Part shown: positions 1 to 11,665 of the stretch, piece after piece
Layout of the letters: every line of letters begins with the position of its first letter
Position numbering within the stretch: the first letter of the stretch is position 1
Source of the DNA: Anodontia alba
Taxonomy: Eukaryota; Mollusca; Bivalvia; Lucinida; Lucinidae
Direction: 5' to 3'
Assembly: GCA_964016985.1 (NCBI GenBank)
Contig: OZ024828.1
Location: 32,956,924-33,020,923, forward strand
DNA: 64,000 nt
Position numbers and translations under genes: made by a program
The notes under the pieces: generated by a model
The model's input: the letters and a program-made list of their open reading frames with translations, nothing else
The model's database searches: none
Told to the model about the DNA's origin: nothing

Positions 1-349
1 ATTATAAAAACAAGCCACTCAAATCACCTTAAAAGCAGACTTAATGACTTCATCTGCAGATATGTTTAAGGAGCTAGACTGGCTGGCTTCCTGTTGAAAA
101 CGTATTGATGTAACAAGGCTGTGTTGATATACAAGGTATGAATAAACAAAGTGCTTCATATATCTAAGATTAAATAACACCAGTGTCGCAAGTATGCATT
201 CGTTCGCTGGGGTCCTCTGATAATGGACCATTATTTGTACCTAGGTTAAGGACGGTCCTTCTCATGTTCCGCGCCAAGAGTGTTGAATTCCCTACCTTCT
301 TTGCTGAAGAATGCTCCTTCTTATACGCTTTAAAACGAAGTCTACTGTG

Positions 350-876
350 CTTTCGACATCTTTCAGAAAGTCGTTTTTTGCTTGACGCTTTACACAGAAG
401 AAGTAGATTTGCAAATTTTTGTCATGATCTAACGCAAAAACCATTTGTCGTAACTACCTATGTATAAATTTTTTTTATTCTAGTCATTGATTTTTAAAAA
501 ATCAAATATTTTCACTTTTTCCCATAGTAAAAATGAAGCCAAATCATGCAGAAATCTATAGGGTTCCACTTGTTCAATTTTTCTGAAATTTTCACAATAT
601 TGTTGTAAAACATCAATAATTCAAATTCAGCAAAGAACGGTAAAAAATATTTTCTTAGACAAAAATTCAAAAAAATCACTTTACCATAGAAACCGCATAG
701 GTCAGACCAACTTTTGGCCGTAACTTTAATTTTTGTGTAAATATTTGAGAATAAATCACAGAAACATAAAAGACAAATGGTTTCTGATAAGATACGGTGA
801 ATAAGAACAAAATATTTTCATTTAAAATAAAACGCCAGGCAAAAAACGTCTTTCCAAGGGATGTCGAAAGGACAGT
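350..876. repeat. Large imperfect inverted repeat
   Basis: TTTCGACATCTTTCAGAAAG...TTTTTTGC at 351-390 is matched in reverse by GCAAAAAACGTCTTTCC..GATGTCGAAAG at 838-871. CCATTTGTC (441) also matches GACAAATGG (773). The loop is AT-rich. Confidence 0.5.
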
Positions 877-984
877 AAATGAATACATTAAATAAGTTTT
901 CCTATTTTTAAAAATTATCATTTATTAAATAAATTTCGTAACACTCTTCTTAGCCTAAGTTTTATACGCCCTAACTCCCAACTC

Positions 985-1262
985 ATCACGAAAACATGCC
1001 TATATAATTTTGCCCCCCTTAAACCCCACTTTTATATAGTAAAACTTGGGTTTACAGGGGTATACATTAGTTTTCTTATTTCTGCTCAAAACATAGATTG
1101 TGGGTACTCGTTAGAACCGCCTCGGCGAGGCGGTTCTAACGAGTACCCACAATTTATGTTTTGAGCAGAAATATGAAAAATATAAAAAAAAAATTATCTG
1201 AAAATTTTCATTTTTTTGGTGGTAAAATTTCCAATATATTTGAATAGGCGTGTTTTCGTAAC
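985..1262 (+). mobile_element. Foldback MITE family A, copy A1
   Basis: Ends CATCACGAAAACATGCC and its near complement; the central hairpin with GAACCGCCTCGGCGAGGCGGTTC is intact (arms about 45 nt). Family layout: terminal repeat CATYACGAAAACAYGCCTAT, then a TATATAGTAAAACT segment on one side only, then the hairpin beginning TGCTCAAAACATAGATTGTG. Confidence 0.9.
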
Positions 1263-1529
1263 GTACAGGGCAATATGGTTTTTCTTTCTATAAGCGGAAC
1301 ATTATCCGTTCCAAGGTAAAGCTCATGCTCGGCTCCAATATTGTGGAACACTTTACCACGGTCCATTCGGGAGTCATTTTCCTTAAATAAAATTAAAATA
1401 AATCTCAAACATGTGGTTAACTTACATGATTTTAAAAGTAGTGTCACGCTTTAAGGTTTTAATTCTCATGCATTTTAACTTTTTATACGTCAGAGCGAAA
1501 TCTCTTTTAGTTGGACCGTTGACTTTGGT
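1263..1529. other. Unassigned sequence
   Basis: No supported gene or repeat; short ORFs are without recognisable domains. Confidence 0.5.
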
Positions 1530-1882
1530 TGGTTCAGGTATTGTCTCGACTGGGCCCTGAGCAGTTCCATAGCCGAGTGACTTGTTGATACGATGTATGC
1601 ACTAACCATCAGGGCATCTAAATTGTTATACTTCGTCTTATGACGATGATCTTAAAAGCTGTACTTTGCATTTATTGTCATTTTGTATTAACAGTATTTG
1701 GATGACTTTTGTTATTTTCTTGTTTCACTGGTGAGTAATAACCATGTAATCATTTCTATATATGTTGTTTGTATATATTCTTTGGAAAAGATTTTAGACA
1801 GGGCTACAGGGTTGACTAGCTGTATAGCTAAATGTGCTTACCCTCTTAAAATCATGTATAAATAAACAAATAAAATATTTCT
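1530..1882 (+). mobile_element. Probable 3' end of another LINE
   Basis: GGGCTACAGGGTTGACTAGC, TACCCTCTTAAAATCATG and a TATAAATAAACAAATAAA tail look like a LINE 3' UTR with a simple-repeat end. No RT sequence remains. Confidence 0.45.
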
Positions 1883-2879
1883 TCCGTCATGTTATCAGTT
1901 TATGAATTTCGTGAAATGATTGAGGTACTTTTCAGTAATTTCATGCAATTCCTAAAATATTTAAGCCTTTCGCGAATTCCCTATTAGTCATTTTTACGAT
2001 TTTTTTTATTTTTTTAGGCCTTTTGTGAGATTTACTGTAACATATATATATTATATTTTTAAGAAAAAAAGAAAAAAATTCGATGTAAATCTTCTGCGTG
2101 ATTTATAGGAAATGTCAAGCTTTATTTTCTCTGACAAATAATGAAAATAGAGTAGAATAATTTAATTGCAAGCGGTGAAATCAATGTGTCTTCGAAGTGA
2201 ATAAAATGATATTTTCACGTGTGAAAGAATATGATATTTTCTCTAGTGCAAAATAATAGTTCGATGTTATTTTCTCTCCTCGTTTTGGACTACTTCGATT
2301 GTCCACATTGTTTCACTAACAGATCCGATCCCCGCTTTGGTTATATGAAATCCTCCAACTTCTCTGTTTCTGAACAAAACTATAAAGTGTTGGTATGCAT
2401 TTTATTAGTCATAATGAAAGGAATATTTTAGTAACAAGATTATTTTAATTGGCCGAAACTTTTTTGTTTTTGTCTCTCAAGTACTTCACACGTTAGGCAC
2501 TGAACGTCGATGCTATGACGTTCATGTTTTGTTTGGTGACGTAGTTATGACGTCAGAAACGCGCATTGGCGTGTTAACAATAAAATATACTCTTTTTCAG
2601 TGAATATCATAAAAAATCTCATCTCGTGTAATGAAAACATTCAAATTCTCACTCGTGCTTCGCACTCGTGAAAATATTGATGCTTCCATTACACTTGATG
2701 TAAATATGAATGGTATTCAAAGCAAAAGAGTAAATATGCTCAATTTATATTGTCTGCTACAATTCTGTTTTAGCACTTCAAGAATTAGGCATCATCATGT
2801 TAAAACTTGTTTTCGTGTATATGGGAATTGCGCAAGCCCGCAGCAGATTGAACCGCAACGTTAACAATTGTAGCTTCCG
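1883..2879. other. Unassigned AT-rich sequence
   Basis: No gene seen. A small hairpin GTGCTTCGCAC (2657) sits between CTCGTGTAATG and CATTACACTTG. Confidence 0.5.
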
Positions 2880-3505
2880 ACAAGTGTGCCCAGCGAAAAC
2901 TAAGATCAGACTGTGAGTGCGAAATCTGATCAGCGTCTTCGCTGGGCACTGTTTGGATAACCAAGCGCCAAAAGCCTCTTCAGGTGGGCAGCAAAAACTA
3001 ATCAGTAAGGCTGGCTAATCAGAGCTGAAAAGATAATCGATAATCGGTCCTGTCATTGCGATCGATAATCGATTAATAATCACTGAATTTTTGGTCATAA
3101 TTTTACTTGTCTGTCTGAGCATGTACTTTACTGTATGTTTTTTTTTTTTTTTTTCTGACATGCCTGAGCAAACAGTCTAGACCCAGATGAGACGCCGCAA
3201 ACATCTGGGTCTACACTGTTTGCCACTCATCCAGCTATTTTAGACACAACATTGGGTAGTAAGTTGTTCAAATTTTAGATTAAGTATGGTAAGGAGTTGC
3301 GGTGTCTGAATACTAAGGGTAAATATGGTAAAGTAAGAGACACAGAAATTAAATGATCGATTATTAGCAAATCTGTATTGATACTCATTTTTGTGGAATT
3401 TATCGATCAATTAATCGATTATCCGATTAATTGTGCCAGCCTTACTAATCAGACTATGCATATGCGCAAAATGATCTGGACTTCGCTGTACGCACAAGTC
3501 CAAAA
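2880..3505. repeat. G hairpin repeat, interrupted by the hAT element
   Basis: GTGCCCAGCGAAAACTAAGATCAG with its complement CTGATCAGCGTCTTCGCTGG, then continued after the hAT element by GACTATGCATATGCGC..CTTCGCTGTACGCAC. G repeats carry two small hairpins built on CAGCGAAGA / TCTTCGCTG. Confidence 0.7.
3006..3444. mobile_element. Non-autonomous hAT-type transposon
   Basis: Perfect terminal inverted repeats TAAGGCTGGC / GCCAGCCTTA and an exact 8-bp duplication CTAATCAG at 2998-3005 and 3445-3452. Subterminal ATCGATAATCG / CGATTAATCG-type motifs occur on both sides. Inside lies an H hairpin (3167-3223) and a poly-T run. It interrupts a G repeat. No coding capacity. Confidence 0.85.
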
Positions 3506-3584
3506 GGACATTTATTTACGCTCAATCCTGCTTTATTTATTTACGCTTTAACCCTAATCCTGCTGAACCCGGATATACCCTGCC

Positions 3585-3665
3585 TTTTTTAAACAGTGTA
3601 AATCCAGATCAGTTGGCTTCTGAAGAAGCCAACTGATCTGATCTGGATCTGCCCATGTTTGCCAT
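3585..3665. repeat. H hairpin repeat
   Basis: AAACAGTGTAAATCCAGATC ... GATCTGGATCTGCCCATGTTTGCC, with a strong GTTGGCTTCTGAAGAAGCCAAC apex. H repeats are single hairpins with GCAAACAGTGTAGA-type ends. Confidence 0.65.
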
Positions 3666-4650
3666 TCAGTATATGCATTTGATTCAACACCTGGATCAAG
3701 CAATTTGAATGTCTGAAAATTAGAAGTGAGAGTGGCATCGATTTATTCAGCATGACAAGTGTTTAAGATGCTTCTTCACGAAATATGCTGCAAATCTGAG
3801 CTAGTTGATAGTATACAAGCCAACGAAGACAGTTACAGTTATATATGAAAAAACTATTGTTTCCGACTTATCTATATTTTTTTTTTTTTTTTTATCTTTT
3901 GCATATCTAATTAGGTCGCTATGACGTCAACGAAATATCGAATTCTTTGACAGCAGTGTCTATCATTTCAAATCCTTACAACTGACTTCTTTCTCAACTG
4001 ATTTTTATCACTTTTTTCACTGAACTGCTAGGCTTAATTTTCTTGTGAGCAAATTATTTCATTTAGGCAACGTTTCGACATCACTGGACTTTTGTGGACG
4101 GGGTAGTAAAACCCCAGTTCAGCTCAGTATATTCGATAATTTTTAGTCAAAAAATATATAGCGTGTTTTCGTGATGCAACCTGTGTTGGGCATCTCAAGT
4201 TTGATTTTGCAGGGTCTTTGGGCTCTGTAGAATGTATTTTATTTTCCTTACAGGTATTTTAAAATGCACCATATATATTGGGTCTATTGTGGCACAGCTT
4301 AACCCTTTCACACTCGAGTGTCCGTAATAGACACTTCTATCTCTGCATGTGGCCTCATCCATTGCTGCCAAAAGGGGGGCAGACTTTAATCAAGAACAGA
4401 ATGGCAAACCGTGTAGTTCCTGATGATCCATTATCTGGATCTACATTGCTTGAAAAAGCATCTGTCTTGGGCTTTTGGGCTGAAATGGCTAATTGAGGTC
4501 TATGGAAATTCATTCTGCTGCACACTGCAGAGGCCCTCATCATCTTCGTGTTTAGCTTTCGTGGCTTTCAGCTGAGACTGATAGATTGAGTACTTTTTCG
4601 CCTAAAGGGTTCATCCATAATTGTTTAAGAGTTTTACAAGTGTCTCTTCT
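3666..4650. other. Unassigned sequence
   Basis: A T tract at 3878-3893; no gene or recognised repeat. Confidence 0.5.
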
Positions 4651-5233
4651 TCGAATACTGTAATTAGCCTAAGTAGTCGTACAGACATGATTCTTCTTGA
4701 AACCGAATACAACGATAAGCCTAAGTAGTTGGACAGACATGATTCTTCTTTGAAATCGGATACCGTAATTAGCCTAAGATGTCGGACAGACATGGTTCTT
4801 CTTTGAAATCGGATACCGTAATTAGCCTAAGATCTCGGACAGACATGGTTCTTCTTTGAAATCGGATACCGTAATTAGCTTAAGATGTCGGACAGACATG
4901 GTTCTTCTTTAAAATCGGATACCGTAATTAGCCTAAGATGTCGGACAGACATGGTTCTTCTTTGAAATCGGATACCGTAATTAGCCTAAGATGTCGGACA
5001 GACATGGTTCTTCTTTGAAATCGGATACCGTAATTAGCTTAAGATGTCGGACAGACATGATTCTTCTTTGAAATCGGATACCGTAATTAGCCTAAGATGT
5101 CGGACAGACATGGTTCTTCTTTGAAATCAAACATCTTTATTAGCCCAATTAGTCGGAGAAACTTGGTTCTTTGAAATCGAAAACCGTAAGTAGCCTATGT
5201 AGTCGGACAGACATGGATGTTCTTTGAATGTTG
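4651..5233. repeat. 53-bp minisatellite, about 10 units
   Basis: Unit: CGGATACCGTAATTAGCCTA AGATGTCGGACAGACATGGT TCTTCTTTGAAAT. Central units are almost identical and the edges diverge. Decayed units reappear at 5462-5640. Confidence 0.9.
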
Positions 5234-5461
5234 AATACCTCATTTGCCTAATAAGCTTAAAAAAGAATACCTTTGGAAACAAAGAACACATTACATATTA
5301 GAAAATAGAAGTCTCGGGTTTATTGAGACCCTTCATTAGCAGTAATGAAGTTTGCAACACTGTTTACGCCTCTAGGTGTACATAAGCAGAACGTCCATTT
5401 TCAAAGATACCACAATGGGCCCAACGATCCCAAAGCAATAAAATATACTCTGCACTATGGT

Positions 5462-5640
5462 GACATAAGTAGTCGGATAGATAGGGTTCTTATCTGAAAC
5501 AGAATACCATAATTAGCATCAGCTCTCGGACAGATGCGGATGTTCTTTGAAACGCAATACCGTAATTAGCCCAAGTAGTCGGACAGCCATGGTTCTCCTT
5601 TGAAAACCTCTATTAACCTAAATAGTCGGACAGACGTGTG
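5462..5640. repeat. Decayed outlying units of the 53-bp minisatellite
   Basis: AAGTAGTCGGATAGATAGGG, CTCTCGGACAGATGCGG, AGTAGTCGGACAGCCATGG. Confidence 0.75.
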
Positions 5641-5649
5641 ATTCATGTT

Positions 5650-5681
<32 letters not shown>

Positions 5682-5691
5682 CTTTTTTTTT

Positions 5692-5926
5692 CATCACAAA
5701 AACATGCCTATATAATTTTGACCCCCTTGAACCCCACTTTTACATAGAAAAACTGGGGTTTACATGGGTATTCATTATTTTTCTTATTTTTGCTCAAAAC
5801 ATAGTTTGTGGTACTGAGCAGAAATATGAAAAAAATATTAGATTTTTTGTTTAAAATTTTCTGTTTTTGGAGGTGAAAATTTCAATATATATGATTTATT
5901 TGACTGGGCGTGTTTTCGTACGTAAT
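5692..5926 (+). mobile_element. Family A, copy A2, hairpin deleted
   Basis: Both ends present, but the palindrome has collapsed to CTCAAAACATAGTTTGTGG joined to TACTGAGCAG: the middle of the hairpin is lost. Confidence 0.85.
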
Positions 5927-5929
5927 GTT

Positions 5930-6025
5930 AATTTTTTGTTTGTTTTGTTTGTTTTTTCTTTTTTGTTGTTTTTTTATTTTTTTTTTTTTTTTTTTTTTTT
6001 TTTGTTTGTTTGTTTGTTTGTTTTT
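5930..6025. repeat. T/G-only low-complexity tract
   Basis: TTTGTTTG-type runs right after A2. Similar strand-biased tracts lie at 14681-14836, 33533-33600, 35696-35790 and 40008-40105. Confidence 0.85.
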
Positions 6026-6447
6026 TATTTCATACCGCAAACAGATGAACATTGCGTCTGATTATTTCCTCAGCGTCTTCGCCTCCTGCTGCTTTTCAGA
6101 CACATCAACAGGTAATGTGGGGCTGAATGTGGTTGTCCAATTTCAGAAAAAGTCTGGAAATGAGTTAATAACTTTTCTCACTCTCTGGGCGTATTTAGCT
6201 GACGATGATATTTTGTCTTTTATTTTTACAAAAAATAAGCTTTGACATTTCATTATAATTGTCTCCTAATTTGCATGAACTGCAAAGCCTTTTTTCTGGA
6301 ATACTATTTTCGAAAAGTCGTCTGCTGAAATTTTAGTGTCCGAATATTTTAATGCAGTAAGAGAAAATAAAACAAACAAAACGCGTCATCGGAAAAAAAA
6401 AAAAATCTTAGAAGTGTGCAACAATCGACTTGGCTATATACATGCGC

Positions 6448-6727
6448 CATTACGGAAACACGCCTATTCAAATAGATAGAAAATTTCACCTCCAAACACT
6501 AAAAATTATCAGATAAAAAAAACTCTGATATTTTTTATATTTCTGCACAAAACATAGTTTGTGGATACTCGTTAGAACCGCCTCGGTAAGGCGGTTCTAA
6601 CGAGTACCCAACAATTTATGTTTTTAGCAGTAATAATAAAAATATGTATACCCCTGTAAACCCCAGTTTTACTGTATAAAAGTGGGGTTTAAGGGGATCA
6701 AAATTATATAGGCATGTTTTCGTGATG
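6448..6727 (-). mobile_element. Family A, copy A3
   Basis: Reverse orientation, complete, hairpin arms intact. Flanked by C on both sides. Confidence 0.9.
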
Positions 6728-6891
6728 CTTTATGGTCAGTGCATGCGCAGATAGCATAAAATATTATTTGATCATTTACGCGTTGAGGTGGAGTGGTGTT
6801 GATACACCTTCAAGGGAGATAACTGTCTCAAAATAGTTTTGCCTCCCTTCTGAAAAAGGATCTATTCTAAATAAGATTAATTTGGTCCAAC

Positions 6892-7205
6892 AATACGAAA
6901 ACATGCCTATTCAAATATACTGAAAATTTTACCACCAAAAAATGAAAATTTTCAAATAAAAAATTCTGAAATTTTTCAGGATTCTACTCAAAACATAGAT
7001 TGTGAGTACTCGTTAGAACCGCCTCGAAAACATAGATTGTGAGCACTCGTTAGAACCGCCTCGACGAGGCGGTTCTAACGAGTACTCACAATCTATGTTT
7101 TGAGCAGAATCCAGTAAAATAATGAATACCCCTGTAAACCCCAGTTTTACTATATAAAAGTGGAGTTTAAGGGGGTCAAAAATATATAGGCATGTTTTCG
7201 TGATG
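6892..7205 (-). mobile_element. Family A, copy A4, arm partly duplicated
   Basis: Reverse orientation. One hairpin arm is doubled in tandem (ACATAGATTGTGAG..CCGCCTCG at about 6982-7026 and again to 7062), making the hairpin lopsided. Confidence 0.85.
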
Positions 7206-7237
7206 GGTGAGCAGATCCTTTCCTTTTAGACAATATC

Positions 7238-7545
7238 TTTTTATGGGAATGGTTGGGTGAAGCAAAAGTGTCGTGTATCTTACGTCACCGGGGCGTCCAA
7301 CTGATATAGGCTTACAGCTGGGCAATGTCTGCTATCCTTGCAACAGGTGAATGTTTTTATTTCTTCTGTTTCTTCGCTTTCATTCAGTATCCTTTCTCCC
7401 ATGGTGTCCCTTCCTTTCATCTCCTCTATTATGTCTTCTATCTCTCTCCTCCCGTTTCGCTGGGAGACGACACAAAATGACCCAGAAGGGTCGTTAAACC
7501 CCAACACAAGCAAAAAGCCCTTTCATAAGCAAATTCTTTCATTTT
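7238..7545 (+). repeat. Composite repeat I, end part
   Basis: CACCGGGGCGTCCAACTGAT, ATGTTTTTATTTCTTCTG, TGGGAGACGAC, ending GGGTCGTTAAACCCCAAC. Matches parts of 46840-46910 and 48425-48610. Confidence 0.7.
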
Positions 7546-7714
7546 AATGTGGACCCCGTGCCAAAAGAGGTATAGGTTGTCACAAACGTTGACTGTAATG
7601 GCGGAAAATCCACCAAATGTGTCAAATCGCCTTAAACTGCTCAAACTCTATCTGACAACAACAAGCAGTTTGCGCATGTACATTTACTCTACCAACCAGT
7701 TCCGGACCAAACAA

Positions 7715-7716
<2 letters not shown>

Positions 7717-7813
<97 letters not shown>

Positions 7814-7845
7814 GTGTGTGTGTGTGTGTATGTGTGCGTGTGTGT
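7717..7845. repeat. (AT)n(GT)n microsatellite
   Basis: About 47 AT units, then an interrupted GT run. Confidence 0.95.
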
Positions 7846-8458
7846 TTTTTCTGATTTTTTTTAATTCAAAGAATACATTATTCAAATTCTTCTAAAGTGC
7901 AGAATCATTCACAAATTTCTACCGATAAAAAGATCATGTTCACTAGCTCCCAGCTTTGTGGTGCTTACCTCCCTCTCATAGGCGACAATAGTAACATTTC
8001 CAACTTTTCCTAACAAACCACACATACATTGTTTACAAAAGTTTTCTTATTTGAGACATCTACTGCTGCACATTACTTTTCAAAATTAAAAAAAACACTG
8101 CCAAGCCCACTTCCGAAAGCCATGATATTTGCATGAACTTGTTTACATACAGTTCCGCAAAAAATGAGTAAGCATTTTCCCCGAGGGGAGGGACAATAAA
8201 ACGATGATACTTTTTTTCAGCTGATGATCTATAAGACTGAAACACACATGATTTTTATTTATATGAATTGGCCTTTCCTCGTGCACCATGTCTTAAATTC
8301 AAGGCCCATGACCAGTGGCAGCCGCCATTTATGTTTTCCTCTGCACCAAAATTTCTCCCCATAAAGGGCGGGGCCACTGATCATGAATATTTAGTAGAAT
8401 GCTACCTTTGCTGTGCACCGCCGTGAATGTAGTATGGGAAGGCTTTTGCTGCACTAGC
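7846..8458. other. Unassigned sequence
   Basis: Nothing supported. Confidence 0.5.
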
Positions 8459-8726
8459 CCTGATGAAAATAAGCCTATTCAAATATATAGAAAATTTCAC
8501 CTCCAACAACTGAAAATTTTCAGATAAAACAAAACTGATATTTTTTCATATTTCTGCTCAAAATATAGATTGTGGGTATTCGTTAGAGGCGGTTCTAACG
8601 AGGTCCCACACTCTCTGTTTTTGAGCAGAAATAAGAAATATAATGTATACCCCTGTAAACCCCAGTTTTACTATATAAAAGTGGGGTTAAAGGGGGTCAA
8701 AATTATATAGGTATGTTTTCATGATG
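8459..8726 (-). mobile_element. Family A, copy A5
   Basis: Reverse orientation, diverged ends; the hairpin apex is shortened (TTCGTTAGAGGCGGTTCTAACG). Confidence 0.85.
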
Positions 8727-8851
8727 GCTGGGTTTAAGTGTGTCTATATCATTGCATTTCTCTCTGCCTGTCTTACAATGAAGGCAAAGAAACAAGACTT
8801 CATCTAATATCTAATCTTCGGTTTCTGCTCCTCTTTGACATGTAGTCGCAA

Positions 8852-8882
<31 letters not shown>

Positions 8883-9030
8883 TGTAGATTCTTTGAGATA
8901 TATGGCTTTCAGCTCATTACATCGGATACATGTACCGAATTTACCCTAGGTATTCAGACAGAAAAGTCTAAGCAAGCAGAGTTTATGTGTCTTTGCCACC
9001 CATCCAGTAGAGTCGTGACACTCCAACATG

Positions 9031-9403
9031 TATTATTGCATAAAAGTAGTGTCGCACGTTATTAAAAGCCGTGCATTAACCGGCGAAAAGCCGTGTATTA
9101 ACAAGGCAATTCACGCGCTGTTAATGCACGGCTACGCAACTTTCAATATGATCGTACCGGGGCCACAGATTTGCTGCTGTTACAAGATGTGTACTGCCCG
9201 CCCTAGAACGAGCATAGTCCGTGGAAATTGCGTTCGCGAGACATCGGTGAAAAGGCGAAACAAAATAGTACAAGAATTAACACGAAATGTAGCAAATGTT
9301 TTCAGTTTTTATGCAATAATAGCGATCGAACATGTTTTTTCAATGCATTACCATTCGCCAGGTCCCTTGGGAAATGTTGAAAACTGCGGCCTCCGGCCTC
9401 GGG
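9031..9403 (-). mobile_element. Foldback family B, copy B1, truncated
   Basis: Begins ATTATTGCATAAAA and stops in the middle of the palindrome after GCGGCCTCCGGCCTCGGG. Family B carries two hairpins: GCCGTGCATTAAC arms near one end and the AGGTGTTGAAAACCGAGGCC palindrome at the other. Confidence 0.85.
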
Positions 9404-9979
9404 ACCGATTCATTCGGATAACTTCGTCATGATACGGCTCACACTATCTATTTCCCGTTTCCTATCAGCAAAAACGTGGAAAGAAATGCACTTTTAGACA
9501 AGTGCGCTCAGCAAAGATTCAGATTAGCCTAAGCTTCCGAGCAGTCTAATCAGAATGTTCGCTGATCGCCTTAAGAAGCATAGTATTTATGGCTAGCCTC
9601 AGAGCGTGCAGCGTAGATCTTGTCCAGACTGTGTTGATGCGCAGATACATGTAGATCCGAATCTTCGATGGGCGTACAATCTGTTATATTTTCGTACGTT
9701 GCGACCCATATCTCCTTGTGTTCAAAAGTGCATTACTCGCAATTGAAAGTCATCTACTATCCTAAACCTTTACCCCTGTCAGGGCGAATTCAGCAGACGA
9801 CAAGTATTTTTTTTTATTATTTTATTCCAGAAAATAGGGATTGAGAACTTGAGGTTGATCTATTTTTATCAGTTTATGGGTTCACTTAATATATCTTTGA
9901 GATATTCTGCAAAGTATCTTCTTAAGAGACAATTTGCATGTCGAAGCGTATGTTCTAGGAAAAATAAGAAAAATATTTC
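9404..9979 (+). repeat. Segmental duplication, copy 1
   Basis: From TTCATTCGGATAACTTCGTC to AAAAATATTTC; matches 10603-11168 along its length. It includes a G repeat. It begins exactly where B1 breaks off. Confidence 0.85.
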
Positions 9980-10602
9980 AGAATGTTGTCTGCTGAAATT
10001 TTTACCAAGCATGTTAAGAGTTAAACTAATGCTAATTTTAAGAATACCTACCTTATTTACCCATAAGTATTTGGACACTTAAACACTTCTCTTTCACTTC
10101 TCTTTAAAGTTGAAACAGTCTCTCAGTTGATATATCCAAAACTGCTGGATGAGTGAGTAGTAAACAGTGTTGACCAAACAGACTATTAAGTAATTTTGGT
10201 ACCCGGTTCCTCATGGCAGGATTCAAATATTATTGTATGGATTCATTGGGCTCTACAGAATTGTTCTGCGCATCTATGCGCGCATCCTACTTATCTTAGC
10301 ATTTGCAGTCTACTGATGTTACTAAGTACCAGTTCATCCACTTTCGTTCAAGAGCTTTAAAAGTGCTTTTTGTTTAAACAACAGACTTTAAAAAACGCAA
10401 GAAACGCGTCAGTACTACTCGCGTCATCAGAAAAGCAGTCTTAGCAGTGTGTATGTCGCGACAGGCTGGGTATATGCGCATTCTTGTCAATGCTGGTGGA
10501 TTGCACCTAGATATTTTGACCTTTCAGAGTGCAAACTGCAAAACACCGATAAAATAGATAGCGCAAGTACCCAGTCTGGTCTGAGCATGCGCAGTTCGCA
10601 AA
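9980..10602. other. Spacer between the two duplicated segments
   Basis: No gene or repeat recognised. Confidence 0.5.
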
Positions 10603-11168
10603 TTCATTCGGATAACTTCGTCATGATACGGCTCATACAATTAATTTCCCGTTTTCTATCAGTCAAAACGTGAAAAAATGTATTTTATGACGTGCGCCCA
10701 GCAAAGATTCAGATTAGCCTATGCTTCCGAGCAGTCTGATCAGAATTTTCGCTGATCGCCTTAAGAAGCCTCGTATTTATTGCTATCCTCAGAGTGTCCA
10801 GCGTAGATCTTGACCAGTCTGTGCTTATGCGCATTACATGTAGATTCGAGTCTTCGCTGGGCGCACATATCTGATATATTTTCGTACGTTGCGACCTATA
10901 TCTCTTTGTGTGCAAAAGTGCATTACTCACAATTGAAAGTCATCTGCTGACCTAAACCTTTACCACTCTCAGGGCGAATTCAGCAGACGACAAATATGTT
11001 TCTTATTTTATCCAACAAAATAGGCATTGAGAACTTGATATGGATTTGATTGTACCAGTTCCTGAGTTCACTTAATATGTACTTTGAGATATCACGCAAA
11101 GTATCTCCTCAAGAGACAATTTGCATATAATGTCAAAGCCTATATTCTAGAAAACTTAGAAAAAAAAA
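10603..11168 (+). repeat. Segmental duplication, copy 2
   Basis: Second copy of 9404-9979, in the same orientation about 1.2 kb away; followed 70 bp later by B2. Confidence 0.85.
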
Positions 11169-11238
11169 TATTTCAACTGTTTTACCCAATTTTAATTTAC
11201 TGTACATGTATTTGTACACTTTACCTCTTTTCACTAGA

Positions 11239-11622
11239 GGGATCAAACATGGTTTTTCATGCATTAACATTCGCCAGGTCCCGTGAGAGGTGTTGAAAAC
11301 CGAGGCCGAAGGCCGCGGTTTTCAACACCTCCCAAGGGACCTGGCGAATGTAAATGCATTGAAAAACCATGTTCGATCGCTATTATTGCATAAAACCTGA
11401 AAATATTTGCTACATTTCGCGTTATTTCTTGCACTATTTTGTTTCGCCTTTTCACCGATGACGCGTGAACGGACTATGCTCGTTCTAAGGCAGGGCAGTA
11501 CACATTTCGTGACGGCAGCAATTCTGTGGCCCCGGTACCAGCATATTGAAAGTTGCGCAGCCGTGCATTAACAGCGCGTGAATTGCCTTGTTAATACATG
11601 GCTTTTCGCCGGTTAATGCGCA
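11239..11622 (+). mobile_element. Family B, copy B2, truncated right end
   Basis: Starts GGGATCAAACATGG with the full large palindrome; breaks after CGCCGGTTAATGC, where it joins half an H repeat. Confidence 0.85.
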
Positions 11623-11665
11623 GATCGCAGCGTCTGATCTGGTCTACACTGTTTGCAAAGGTATG
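11620..11665. repeat. H half-hairpin fused to B2
   Basis: GCAGCGTCTGATCTGGTCTACACTGTTTGC follows the broken end of B2 directly. Confidence 0.6.

Noticed and set aside
4651..5233. CRISPR-like array
   Set aside because: Units are contiguous 53-bp tandem copies without unique spacers, and the genome is eukaryotic.
5645..6245. ORFs rich in Phe/Leu
   Set aside because: They are translations of T runs and T/G low complexity, not genes.
7547..7885. ORFs encoding Tyr-Ile repeats
   Set aside because: Products of an (AT)n microsatellite; the same holds at 31138-31426, 35344-36090, 52760-53099 and 62614-62916.
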